Source: Agromyces sp. Root81 (lineage in GTDB: Bacteria; Actinomycetota; Actinomycetes; Actinomycetales; Microbacteriaceae). Taken from it: DNA of 64,000 nt. A model generated the notes under the pieces. It was not told where the DNA came from. It searched no databases and saw only the letters and a program-made list of their open reading frames with translations. This document shows positions 46,342-53,670 of the stretch, piece by piece. The DNA is taken from NCBI RefSeq assembly GCF_001429165.1, contig NZ_LMIR01000002.1, positions 1,042,662-1,106,661 of the forward strand, read 5' to 3'. Position 1 is the stretch's first letter; each line of letters starts with the position of its first letter. The position numbers were made by a program, and so were the translations under genes.

Positions 46342-46866
46342 ATGACCGCCACGCTCTCCCCCGAACTCGAAGCGACGCTGCGCGAGATCTTCGATCGCCG
46401 CAACCGCGCGAACATGCAGCCGACGATCGACGAGTTCCTCGCCGTGCTCGCGGCGCACCCCGGCGACCCGTACGTGCTCTACGAGGTCGGCGGCTCGTAC
46501 GACACCGCGGGCGAGGAGGAGACGGCGCTCGGCTACTACGAGCAGGCGCTCGCGGCGGGCCTCGCGGGCGACCCGCTGCGCCGCTGCCTCCTGCAGTACG
46601 GCAGCACCCTGCGCATCCTCGGCCGGTTCGACGACTCGCTCGCCGCGCTCGACCGGGCGCTCGCGGAGTACCCCGACTCCGACTCGGTGCGCCTCTTCCA
46701 CGCGCTCGGCCTGCACGCAGCGGGTCGCAGTGACGCCGCCGTCGGCGAGCTGCTCGCCTTCGCGGCAGACCGGGTTCGCACGCCCGACGTGCTGCGCTAC
46801 GAGGCGGCGCTGTACGGCAACGCCGGGTACCTGATCGGGCTCGACGAGAAACGCGGCCGTGCGTGA
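46342..46866 (+). CDS. Tetratricopeptide-repeat protein
   Basis: A 174-residue helical protein with about three TPR units: YVLYEVGGSYDTAGEEETAL with GYYEQALAAG, LQYGSTLRILGRFDDSLAAL with DRALAEYPD, and VRLFHALGLHAAGRSDAAVG. TPRs carry protein-protein contacts, and no catalytic domain is present. Similar small TPR proteins are widespread in Gram-positive bacteria with unknown partners. The ATG at 46342 is 6 nt after GATGAT, a possible leaderless start. An earlier in-frame start lies within the terminator and is rejected. Confidence 0.85.
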   Translation: MTATLSPELEATLREIFDRRNRANMQPTIDEFLAVLAAHPGDPYVLYEVGGSYDTAGEEETALGYYEQALAAGLAGDPLRRCLLQYGSTLRILGRFDDSLAALDRALAEYPDSDSVRLFHALGLHAAGRSDAAVGELLAFAADRVRTPDVLRYEAALYGNAGYLIGLDEKRGRA

Positions 46867-46935
46867 TCTGACCGCATCGACGGGAATTTCACCTGCCCTG
46901 CCGGCGCTCCGCGCGCCGGCAGGAAGAATGGACAC

Positions 46936-47364
46936 ATGAATCAATCTGCTGGAGTGCCGGACGACGTCGATCGCGCGCTGGCGGAATCGATCATCTCGTT
47001 CGCCGCGGGCGGCCACCCCGTCGAACGGACGATCCAGGCGACGTGCTCGTGCGGCGGCCGGACGTTTCAGGTGCTGTTCGACGACGAGGTCGGGGTGGCG
47101 GCCAGAGTCTGTGCGGCATGCGACGACGAGATCGGAATGCTCGACTCCGATGACCACCTCGACGAGGTCGAGGAGGTGCAGATCGCGACGTGCACCTGTG
47201 GAGGCCGGCGCTTTCGGGTCGCCGTCGGCTTCGCATTCGCGGACGATGGCGAACTCCGGTGGGTATCGATCGGCCTCTCGTGCGTGAACGACGGCATTGC
47301 GGGTGTGTACGCCGACTGGAAGATCGACTACGCACCGTCCCGTCACCTGCTCGACGCCGTCTAG
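46936..47364 (+). CDS. Hypothetical protein with two zinc-ribbon-like halves
   Basis: A 142-residue protein I cannot assign to a family. It has an internal repeat: QATCSCGGRTFQVLF followed by VCAACDDEIGML, and later IATCTCGGRRFRVAVGF followed by GLSCVNDGIAG. The first half has a CxC...CxxC set that could bind zinc; the second keeps CTC and a single later Cys. There are no membrane helices. AAGAAT lies exactly 6 nt before the ATG. Its base composition is a little lower in G+C than the neighbours, which may mean recent arrival. Confidence 0.7.
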   Translation: MNQSAGVPDDVDRALAESIISFAAGGHPVERTIQATCSCGGRTFQVLFDDEVGVAARVCAACDDEIGMLDSDDHLDEVEEVQIATCTCGGRRFRVAVGFAFADDGELRWVSIGLSCVNDGIAGVYADWKIDYAPSRHLLDAV

Positions 47365-47450
47365 GACGCAAGCCCGTCGGCGCAGGCGGCCCGCTGCGGC
47401 TGCCGACGTAGGCTGGAACGAGCACGAGCCGAGCACGCGAGGAGACCGAC

Positions 47451-48131
47451 ATGGCGACGACGTCCGCTGCCGCCGTCGGTCAGGTGATGGCCGACCTCGC
47501 CGCCCTCGAGGACCCGAAGATGCGGGCCGTCAACGAACGACACGGCGACGATCACGGCGTGAACCTCACGAAGCTGCGCGCGGTGGCCAAGCGCCTCGGC
47601 ATCCAGCCCGAGCTCGCCCTCGAACTCTGGGCGACCGGCGACACCCCGGCCCGCCTCGTGGCGCTTCTGATCAGCCGCCCCAAGCAGTACAGCGCCGCCG
47701 AGCTCGACGCCATGCTCCGCGAGGCCCGCGTGCCCAAGGTGCACGACTGGCTCGTCAACTACGTCGTCAAGAAGAGCCCGCACGTCGAAGAGCTCCGCGT
47801 CGCCTGGTTCCACGACGCCGACCCGATCGTCGCGAGCGCCGGGTGGGCGCTCACCACCGCGCGCGTGGCGAAGTCGCCGGAGGGGCTCGACCTGCCCGGC
47901 CTCCTCGACCTCATCGAGGCGCACATGAAGCAGGCGCCCGATCGGCTGCAGTGGGCCATGAACGAGTGCCTCGCGAACATCGGCATCCATCACCCCGAGC
48001 ACCGCGACCGCGCGCTCGCCATCGGCGAGCGCCTCGAGGTGCTGAAGGACTACCCGACCCCGCCGAACTGCACGTCGCCGTTCGCGCCGATCTGGATCAC
48101 CGAGATCGTGCGTCGCCAGACCGGCGGCTGA
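47451..48131 (+). CDS. DNA alkylation repair protein (AlkD-like HEAT repeat)
   Basis: A 226-residue all-helical protein of the AlkD/DNA-alkylation-repair fold, which in other bacteria excises positively charged 3- and 7-alkylpurines. Blocks seen are MRAVNERHGDDHGVNLTKLR, LAKRLGIQPELALELWATGD-like repeats, VHDWLVNYVVKKSPH, and late WAMNECLANIGIHHPEHR. The conserved Trp/Asp/Arg catalytic set of AlkD cannot be placed with confidence, so it may belong to a structural subfamily. The ATG at 47451 has GGAG upstream and TAGGCT about 40 nt before. Confidence 0.8.
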   Translation: MATTSAAAVGQVMADLAALEDPKMRAVNERHGDDHGVNLTKLRAVAKRLGIQPELALELWATGDTPARLVALLISRPKQYSAAELDAMLREARVPKVHDWLVNYVVKKSPHVEELRVAWFHDADPIVASAGWALTTARVAKSPEGLDLPGLLDLIEAHMKQAPDRLQWAMNECLANIGIHHPEHRDRALAIGERLEVLKDYPTPPNCTSPFAPIWITEIVRRQTGG

Positions 48132-48152
48132 CGAGACGACTCGTCGGCCGGC

Positions 48153-48467
48153 TCAGCGGTCGGTGCGGCGCTCGAGCGGCTCCGGCAGCACCCAGCGCTT
48201 CGGCCGCTCTGCGTCGGCGAGCCGCGAACGACCGCGGAGGTAGAACATCACGAGGGATGCCGCGATGAGCGAGGTGCCGAGCGGGATCACGAGCGTGTTC
48301 AGCAGGTCGAATGCGAGCAGCCCGAAGTAGAGCACCGTCTGCCCGGGTTCGGTGTTGAGCCAGGCGGTCGAGTAGAGCACCGGCTGCACGAACGCGGCCA
48401 GGACACCACCGGCGAGCGCGAGTCCGATCCCCCACCAGAGCGTTCGCTTCGGCATGCTGTCCGGCAT
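48153..48467 (-). CDS. Small two- to three-helix membrane protein
   Basis: A 104-residue protein with hydrophobic stretches at about residues 10-28, 40-55 and 58-76, and a basic C-terminal tail (RGRSRLADAERPKRW). No named domain. The ATG at 48467 is chosen because GAGGAGG lies 4-5 nt upstream; another ATG four codons later is possible. It converges with the AlkD-like gene, with a short GACGAG/CTCGTC hairpin at 48130-48145 between them. Confidence 0.72.
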   Translation of the reverse strand: MPDSMPKRTLWWGIGLALAGGVLAAFVQPVLYSTAWLNTEPGQTVLYFGLLAFDLLNTLVIPLGTSLIAASLVMFYLRGRSRLADAERPKRWVLPEPLERRTDR

Positions 48468-48539
48468 CGGACCTCCTCGTTCGGTTGGCACACGCTACCA
48501 AGGAATGTCCGCGATGAACATGGCGGTTCCGCGGGGCAC

Positions 48540-48555
48540 GGATGCCGCGGCATCC
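48540..48555. repeat. GGATGCCGCGGCATCC palindrome downstream of apt
   Basis: A perfect 16-nt palindrome 18 bp beyond the apt stop, in the gap before the small membrane-protein gene on the same strand. Placement fits a terminator hairpin for apt, but the word also occurs inside genes. Confidence 0.7.
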
Positions 48556-48572
48556 GCTCGCCCGACCGGCGC

Positions 48573-49106
48573 TCAGTACTGCAGCAGCGAGAAGATCTCG
48601 TAGCGGTCGCCGAGCGCCTCGCGGCCGCCGAGGCCGTCGAGCTCGAGGGCGACCGAGATGCCGGCGACCTGCCAACCCGCTCGTTCGACGAGACGCGCGG
48701 CGGCGCCGACGGTGCCGCCGGTGGCGAGCACGTCGTCGACGATGAGCACCCGCGTGCCGGGCGGCAGCTCGCCCTCGTGCACCTCGAGCGCGGCCGTGCC
48801 GTACTCGAGTGCGTAGTCCTCCCGCAGTACCGCGCGCGGCAGTTTGCCGGCCTTGCGGATGGTGAGCACGCCCGCCCCGCAGATCGCCGAGGCGGCGCCC
48901 GCGATGAGGAAGCCGCGCGCCTCGACCCCGCCGATCACGTCGAACCGGCCGGCGAACGGCTCGGTCAGGGAGGTGCCGAGCGCGTGCAGCGCCTGGCCGC
49001 TGGCGAACACCGGGGTCAGGTCGCGGAACGTCACGCCGGGTTCGGGGAAATCGGGGATCGACGCGATGAGGCTCGAGACGAGCTCGCGTGCAGACTGCTC
49101 GGTCAC
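48573..49106 (-). CDS. apt: Adenine phosphoribosyltransferase
   Basis: Apt salvages adenine with PRPP to give AMP. The 177-residue protein has IPDFPEPGVTFRDLTPV, GVEARGFLIAGA, the flexible-loop REDYALEYG and the PRPP-binding loop VLIVDDVLATGGT, all standard. The GTG at 49106 is exactly 6 nt from TAGCCT (49113-49118, minus strand), so it is leaderless. It stands apart from the other purine genes and is divergent from the TipA-like regulator. Confidence 0.95.
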   Translation of the reverse strand: MTEQSARELVSSLIASIPDFPEPGVTFRDLTPVFASGQALHALGTSLTEPFAGRFDVIGGVEARGFLIAGAASAICGAGVLTIRKAGKLPRAVLREDYALEYGTAALEVHEGELPPGTRVLIVDDVLATGGTVGAAARLVERAGWQVAGISVALELDGLGGREALGDRYEIFSLLQY

Positions 49107-49177
49107 CGGCCAAGGCTATCGCGGCACCTGGGCGTCACCGGGCCGGAAACCGGCTGCCCTCGCGGCCGAGTGGTTCG

Positions 49178-49195
49178 CGAATCGGACCGGATTCG
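49178..49195. promoter_or_regulatory. Inverted repeat upstream of the TipA-like regulator gene
   Basis: CGAATC-N6-GATTCG lies 93 bp upstream of the ATG, and a direct copy of GCGAATCGG recurs at 49209. MerR-family activators bind dyads between unusually spaced promoter boxes, so this is a candidate autoregulatory site. The spacing of the -35/-10 boxes is not clear to me. Confidence 0.35.
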
Positions 49196-49287
49196 TGTGG
49201 GCCGGTGCGCGAATCGGTCGAGTGGGAGGATCGAGTGGAAGCGCCGGCATCGGCGGCGGAGGCGCGAACGCGGGAACGGAGCCGAGC

Positions 49288-50148
49288 ATGGAAGTGAATG
49301 CACCCCAGTCGATGACACCGTGGCTGCATGTCGAGGTCGATGCACCACCTCTCGTGCCCGTCGCGCAGGAACTGACGGTCGGTGAGGTCGCTTCACTCGT
49401 CGGCATCAGCGTACGGACGCTGCACCACTGGGATTCCGTGGGCCTGGTCGAGCCTCACGGCCGCACGGCCGGGGGGTACCGGGCCTACTCGGCGACGGAC
49501 GTGGAGCGAATTCACCGGGTGCTGGTCTATCAGGAACTCGGATTCAGTCTCACGAAAATCGCTTCCCTCCTGGACGATCCCGCCGTCGATGAAACCGCAC
49601 AGCTTCGCCAGCAGCGGATCCTGCTCGAGGAGCGAATCGGCAGGCTGAGGCAGATGGCGGAAGCGGTCGACCAGGTCTTGGCCTCACGTGCGGCCGGGGC
49701 GACGCTCACCGCGCAGCAGCAAGCGGAGATCTTCGGTCGAGGATGGCGAGAAGACTGGGCGGAGGAAGCACGGCAGCGCTGGGGCACCTCTGACGAGTGG
49801 GGGCAATTCGAGCGGAATGCGATGGCGCTCACCGAGGCGGACCGCAAGCGGATGCAGGACGACGGTGAGGACCTGTACCTCGAACTGGCCGAAGCGAAGC
49901 GCTCCGGCGTGGTGCCGGGCAGCGACCGAGCCGACCTTTTCGCGGAGCAGCATCGGGCGATGGTCGGCCAGCTCTTCGACTGCACCCATTCGATGCAGGT
50001 CTGCCTCGGACGGCACTACGTCGGCGACGAACGCTTCAGCGCGTATCTCGACGACGTGGAACCGGGTCTCTCCGGATGGCTTGCGGAGGTCATCAATGCG
50101 AACGCTCGGCGCAATGGCGTCGACCCCGACCGCGCCGTGTGGGAGTGA
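49288..50148 (+). CDS. MerR-family regulator with TipAS thiopeptide-binding domain
   Basis: A 286-residue TipAL-type regulator. The MerR winged helix occupies about residues 28-95 (TVGEVASLVGISVRTLHHWD, GYRAYSATDVERIHRVLVY), a coiled-coil helix follows, and the C-terminal 120 residues are a TipAS-like helical domain (WGTSDEWGQFERNAMALT, LFAEQHRAMVGQLFDC, CLGRHYVGDERFSAYL). In Streptomyces TipA the TipAS domain traps thiostrepton-class peptides and activates transcription. Cysteines at DCTHSMQVC could offer a covalent site. GGAG lies 6 nt before the ATG. The next gene encodes a TsnR-type methyltransferase, a direct functional match. Confidence 0.85.
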   Translation: MEVNAPQSMTPWLHVEVDAPPLVPVAQELTVGEVASLVGISVRTLHHWDSVGLVEPHGRTAGGYRAYSATDVERIHRVLVYQELGFSLTKIASLLDDPAVDETAQLRQQRILLEERIGRLRQMAEAVDQVLASRAAGATLTAQQQAEIFGRGWREDWAEEARQRWGTSDEWGQFERNAMALTEADRKRMQDDGEDLYLELAEAKRSGVVPGSDRADLFAEQHRAMVGQLFDCTHSMQVCLGRHYVGDERFSAYLDDVEPGLSGWLAEVINANARRNGVDPDRAVWE

Positions 50149-50196
50149 TCTCGACGCGCTCACCTTGACCCTCACGTCGCGTCAGGCTGCACGCTG

Positions 50197-51030
50197 GTGC
50201 GCATGGCGACAGCGACGAATACGAGAGCGACACGTGCACAGGCGACTGCGCAGCGCATCGACAGCGCACGCCACCCTGCCGCCCGGCGCATCGCCGACGT
50301 GCTGCGCAACCGCTCCGAGAAGCCCCAGGTCTTCGTGCTCGACGACCTCGAGAACATCGAACAGGCCGTCGCGTGCGGAGTCGAGCTGGACAGTCTGTAC
50401 GCCACCGAGTCCACAGTCGCGAACGGACCTCACAGCTTCGTCGGCGTCGATCCCGATGTGCCGGTCCACATCATCGACGATGCGGTGGCGCGGAGCCTGT
50501 TCGGCGGGCAGAAGCACTCGCGCATCTTCGCGCTCGCGCACTCACCACGTTCGCCGAAGCTCGTCGACCTGATCTCGACATCGGGCGACATCATCGTGCT
50601 CGACGGGGTACGGCTCGTCGGCAACATCGGCGCGATCACCCGAACCGCCTGCGCGCTCGGCGCCGCAGGCGTCATCCTGCTCGAGAGCGGCCTCCGCACG
50701 ACCTTCGACCGTCGCCTGATCCGCGCCAGCCGCGGGCTCGTGTTCGCAACACCCGTCATCCTCGCGAGTCGCGCGGAGTGCGCTGACTTCATCCAGCGAG
50801 AGCAGCTGCGCGTTGCCGCCCTCTCAGCGGATGCCGTCGAAGCGTTGAGCTCGATCGGGGCCGTGGCGAGGCGCCTCGCGATCGTGCTGGGGGGTGAACG
50901 CGATGGAGTGTCCTCCGAGCTCGACGCCCTGACCACCCACCGGTATGCGATCCCCATGACTCCGAACGTCGAATCCCTGAATGTCTCGGTCGCGGCGGGA
51001 ATCGCCCTCTACGAACACCGAACCTGGTAG
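50197..51030 (+). CDS. TsnR/NshR-family 23S rRNA 2'-O-methyltransferase (thiopeptide resistance)
   Basis: A 277-residue SPOUT methyltransferase. It follows the TsnR layout: an N-terminal L30e-like RNA-binding domain (PQVFVLDDLENIEQAVACGV, SLFGGQKHSRIFALAH) and a C-terminal knotted domain with DIIVLDGVRLVGNIGAITRT, RLAIVLGGERDGVS and ESLNVSVAAGIALYE. TsnR methylates the 2'-OH of A1067 (E. coli numbering) and blocks thiostrepton binding; that activity is inferred from family resemblance. Other SpoU-type rRNA or tRNA methylases are possible, but the N-domain and the neighbouring TipA-like gene favour TsnR. The start may be GTG 50197 or ATG 50203. Confidence 0.83.
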   Translation: MRMATATNTRATRAQATAQRIDSARHPAARRIADVLRNRSEKPQVFVLDDLENIEQAVACGVELDSLYATESTVANGPHSFVGVDPDVPVHIIDDAVARSLFGGQKHSRIFALAHSPRSPKLVDLISTSGDIIVLDGVRLVGNIGAITRTACALGAAGVILLESGLRTTFDRRLIRASRGLVFATPVILASRAECADFIQREQLRVAALSADAVEALSSIGAVARRLAIVLGGERDGVSSELDALTTHRYAIPMTPNVESLNVSVAAGIALYEHRTW

Positions 51031-51134
51031 CAGCGGGGCCGGCGGGGCGGCCGTACGAATCAATCGTTCGTTCGATGCCTCCGCTCAGGGGCGGCTGCGA
51101 GGATGGAACCATCCCCCGAACTCTGGAGATCTCC

Positions 51135-51596
51135 GTGTCACCGAAACGCCTCTACCGCGCCCTCGCCTTCGCCGAGGCCGTCACGTGGACGATCCTGATC
51201 GTCGCGATGATCCTGAAGTACGCCGCCGGCGTCGAGTGGGCGGTGCTGGTCGGCGGATCGATCCACGGTTTCGTGTTCCTGTCGTACGCCCTCACCGCGG
51301 TCATCGTCGGTGTCAACCAGCGCTGGAACATCGGCCGCATCGCCTTCGCCGTGCTGACCGCGATCGTGCCCTACGCGACCATCCCGTTCGACCTGTGGCT
51401 CGTGCGCAAGGGCCACCTCGAGGGCGACTGGCGCCGCGAGAAGACCGACCACCCGGCCGACTCGAACTGGGTCAACGGCCTGCTGCGCTGGTTCCTCGCG
51501 CGCCCCGTGCTGCTCATCTCGCTCGCGGTCGTCGGCATCGTCGTCGTCTTCGCGGGCCTCCTCGTGATCGGCCCGCCCGGAGGCCGCGAGGCCTGA
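51135..51596 (+). CDS. DUF3817 membrane protein
   Basis: A 153-residue protein with four hydrophobic helices and the DUF3817 signatures LYRALAFAEAVTWTIL, GGSIHGFVFLSYALT and a cytoplasmic loop with WLVRKGHLEGDWRRE. The family is common in actinobacteria and often linked to a glutamine-transport or unknown role; no function is established. The GTG at 51135 is preferred because GGAG lies 7 nt upstream. It stands between the resistance pair and the shikimate-dehydrogenase-like gene. Confidence 0.85.
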   Translation: MSPKRLYRALAFAEAVTWTILIVAMILKYAAGVEWAVLVGGSIHGFVFLSYALTAVIVGVNQRWNIGRIAFAVLTAIVPYATIPFDLWLVRKGHLEGDWRREKTDHPADSNWVNGLLRWFLARPVLLISLAVVGIVVVFAGLLVIGPPGGREA

Positions 51597-51625
51597 GCCT
51601 CGCTCAGGGAGCGCAGAATGGTGAC

Positions 51626-52441
51626 ATGCCCATCCTCAACAAGGACATGTCGGTCTGCATCTCGCTCGCGGGCCGTCCGTCGAACCTCGGCACTCGCTTC
51701 CACAACTTCCTCTACGACGAGCTCGGCCTGAACTTCGTCTACAAGGCGTTCACGACCGACGACATCGAGGGCGCCGTGCGCGGCATCCGGGCGCTCGGCA
51801 TCCGCGGATGCTCCGTCTCGATGCCGTTCAAGGAGGCGGTCATCCCGCTCGTCGACGTCGTCGAGCCCTCGGCAGCAGCGATCGAGTCGGTCAACACGAT
51901 CGCGAACGACGGCGGCGTGCTCACCGCGTCGAACACCGACTACGAGGCGATCGCGCAGCTCATCGCCGAGAACGCGCTCGACCCGGCGCAGCGCGTTCTC
52001 GTGCGCGGATCGGGCGGCATGGCGAAGGCCGTGGTCGCGGCGTTCCGCGGTGCCGGCTTCGACGACGTCACCGTGCTCGCGCGCAACGCGTCGCTCGGGC
52101 CGGCGCTCGCCGGGCAGTACGGCTACGCGTGGCTGTCCGACGACCCCGAGCCCGGCGCCGACGTCATCGTGAACGTCACCCCGCTCGGCATGCAGGGCGC
52201 GGATGCCTCGGCGCTCTCGTTCTCCGATGGGCACATCGCCGCGGCATCCGTCGTGTTCGACGTCGTCGCCTTCCCCGCCGAGACGCCACTCGTGACGGCC
52301 GCTCGCGCGGCCGGCAAGCTCGTCATCAGCGGTGCCGAGGTGCACGCGATGCAGGCCGCAGCGCAGTTCGAGCGGTACACGGGGGTGACGCTCACGCGCG
52401 ACCAGATCGAGCGGGCCGCTGCATTCTCGCGGGTGGAGTAG
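51626..52441 (+). CDS. Shikimate 5-dehydrogenase-like protein
   Basis: A 271-residue two-domain protein of the AroE superfamily. The substrate domain shows CISLAGRPSNLGTRFHN, the catalytic-lysine motif SVSMPFKEAVIPLVD, ESVNTIAND and SNTDYEAIAQL. The NADP domain has VLVRGSGGMAKAVVAAF and VNVTPLGM. It is shorter than classical AroE and has SMPFK in place of VTxPxK, as in the YdiB/SDH-like side branches, so it may not be the main biosynthetic enzyme. The ATG at 51626 is exactly 6 nt after CAGAAT, fitting a leaderless transcript. Confidence 0.85.
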   Translation: MPILNKDMSVCISLAGRPSNLGTRFHNFLYDELGLNFVYKAFTTDDIEGAVRGIRALGIRGCSVSMPFKEAVIPLVDVVEPSAAAIESVNTIANDGGVLTASNTDYEAIAQLIAENALDPAQRVLVRGSGGMAKAVVAAFRGAGFDDVTVLARNASLGPALAGQYGYAWLSDDPEPGADVIVNVTPLGMQGADASALSFSDGHIAAASVVFDVVAFPAETPLVTAARAAGKLVISGAEVHAMQAAAQFERYTGVTLTRDQIERAAAFSRVE

Positions 52442-52454
52442 CCCCATCGCGTGC

Positions 52455-52460
52455 TAACGT
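52455..52460 (+). promoter_or_regulatory. -10 box upstream of the 17-codon ORF
   Basis: TAACGT lies 37 nt before the small ORF. The resulting transcript would carry the small ORF first and the patatin-like gene second. Confidence 0.4.
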
Positions 52461-52496
52461 CCGAGTGATCGTATCGAGCAGCAGGAGGTGACACCC

Positions 52497-52550
52497 ATGA
52501 ACGCAGTATCCGCACTGGGTGCTCCCCGCAGGCCGCGATTCCGCGACTGA
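52497..52550 (+). CDS. 17-residue peptide ORF with a strong ribosome-binding site
   Basis: ATG at 52497 is preceded by AGGAGGTG (52483-52490) with a 6-nt spacer, the best Shine-Dalgarno I found in the window. The ORF encodes MNAVSALGAPRRPRFRD and stops 51 bp before the patatin-like gene. The C-terminus has four Arg and three Pro, which can slow ribosomes. It may be a leader peptide that regulates the downstream gene or a small protein in its own right. No family is known to me. Confidence 0.55.
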   Translation: MNAVSALGAPRRPRFRD

Positions 52551-52601
52551 GGTAGTCGAAACAGGGAGCGCCCGACCGGCAATTCGCGAAAGGCGACTCC
52601 C

Positions 52602-53582
52602 ATGAACACGACACCTTCTTCATCTTCTTCCTCTTCCTCGTCTGCGGCTCCGCGCGTCGGCGCGACGACCACGTCCGATGGCGACTCGAACACGCGAGCC
52701 CTGGTGCTCGCCGGCGCCGGAGCGGCCGGCAATGCATGGCAGCTCGGACTCATCGCCGGCTTGGCCGATGCCGGCGTCGACGTCACCGTCGCCGACCTCA
52801 TCATCGGGACCTCGGCAGGATCGACGGTGGCGGCCCAGATCACCAGCGGGACGCGGCCGGCCGAGCTGTACGCCGCGATCCTCGCCGAGGTGCCTCCGCC
52901 ACGTGCCGGGGCCGGATCCGGATCCGGATCCGGATCCGACCGTGCACGCACCGGGCAGCTCTCGGGTCCGGCGTACATGGACTGGTCGAACGAGATCATC
53001 GGTGCTGCCGACGGCGCGGCCGACATGCGCCGCAGGATCGCCGCCGCAGCACTCGAGAAGGATGCATCCGACGGTTCGGGGACGAACCGCTGGCGCGACA
53101 TCGTCGCGGCTCGGCTTCCCAGCCGCCACTGGCCGAAACAGCCCGTGCTGATCCCGGCGCTCGACGCACGAACCGGTGAGCCGGTCGTGTTCGACCGCCA
53201 CAGCGGGATCGACCTGGTGGATGCCGTCGCCGCCAGCACCTCGGCGCTGACGCCGTACCGCATCGGCGAGCGCCGATACCTCAACGGCGGCTATCGACGC
53301 AGCTCGAACGCCGACCTGGCTGCCGGATACGGGCGGGTACTGGTGCTGGAACCATTCGGCGGCAGGTCGCGGACGCCGCTGGAGTGGGGCCTGGATCTCG
53401 CAACCCAGGTCGACGAACTGCGCGCGGGCGGCAGCAGGGTTGAGACCGTCTTCCCGGATGCCGGCGCGGGCGACGTGTTCAACGCGAATGCGCTGGACCC
53501 ATCGACGCGCCTGCCGGCCGCACGAGGAGGCTACGACCAGGGCCAAGCCCTCGCCGAGCGGCTCTCGACGTTCTGGAAATGA
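52602..53582 (+). CDS. Patatin-like phospholipase-fold protein with an altered catalytic dyad
   Basis: A 326-residue patatin-fold protein. The oxyanion glycine motif ALVLAGAGAAGNAWQLGLIAG and nucleophile elbow IIGTSAGSTVA with its serine are intact. The usual DGG motif that brings the catalytic Asp reads YLNGGYRRSSNADLA, with Asn228 in its place. Residues 6-14 are nine serines, and residues 105-112 are GSGSGSGS, coded by four tandem GGATCC units. Without the Asp, hydrolase activity is doubtful unless another residue serves. The ATG at 52602 follows GAAAGGCGA. It is placed after the 17-codon ORF and before a tandem repeat array. Confidence 0.85.
   Translation: MNTTPSSSSSSSSSAAPRVGATTTSDGDSNTRALVLAGAGAAGNAWQLGLIAGLADAGVDVTVADLIIGTSAGSTVAAQITSGTRPAELYAAILAEVPPPRAGAGSGSGSGSDRARTGQLSGPAYMDWSNEIIGAADGAADMRRRIAAAALEKDASDGSGTNRWRDIVAARLPSRHWPKQPVLIPALDARTGEPVVFDRHSGIDLVDAVAASTSALTPYRIGERRYLNGGYRRSSNADLAAGYGRVLVLEPFGGRSRTPLEWGLDLATQVDELRAGGSRVETVFPDAGAGDVFNANALDPSTRLPAARGGYDQGQALAERLSTFWK
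52914..52937 (+). repeat. Four tandem GGATCC units inside the patatin-like gene
   Basis: Exact hexamers, in frame, encoding Gly-Ser four times. Copy change would alter linker length by two residues without shifting the frame. Confidence 0.9.
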
Positions 53583-53591
53583 CAGCCTGGA

Positions 53592-53661
53592 GCTGACGGG
53601 CTGGCGCTGACGGGCTGGCGCTGACGGGCTGGCGCTGGCGGCCTGGCGCTGGGAGCGTGGC
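53592..53661. repeat. 14-bp tandem repeat array between convergent genes
   Basis: Three exact copies of GCTGACGGGCTGGC (53592, 53606, 53620) are followed by two degenerate ones (53634, 53648) and part of a sixth; another degenerate unit precedes (53578-53591, overlapping the patatin stop). It lies between the patatin-like and MFS genes, which converge. Confidence 0.9.
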
Positions 53662-53670
53662 GCTGACTCC

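Noticed and set aside
50165..50188. TTGACC/CAGGCT as a promoter for the TsnR-type gene
   Set aside because: The boxes are only 12 nt apart, too short for a sigma-70 promoter; read-through from the TipA-like gene is simpler.
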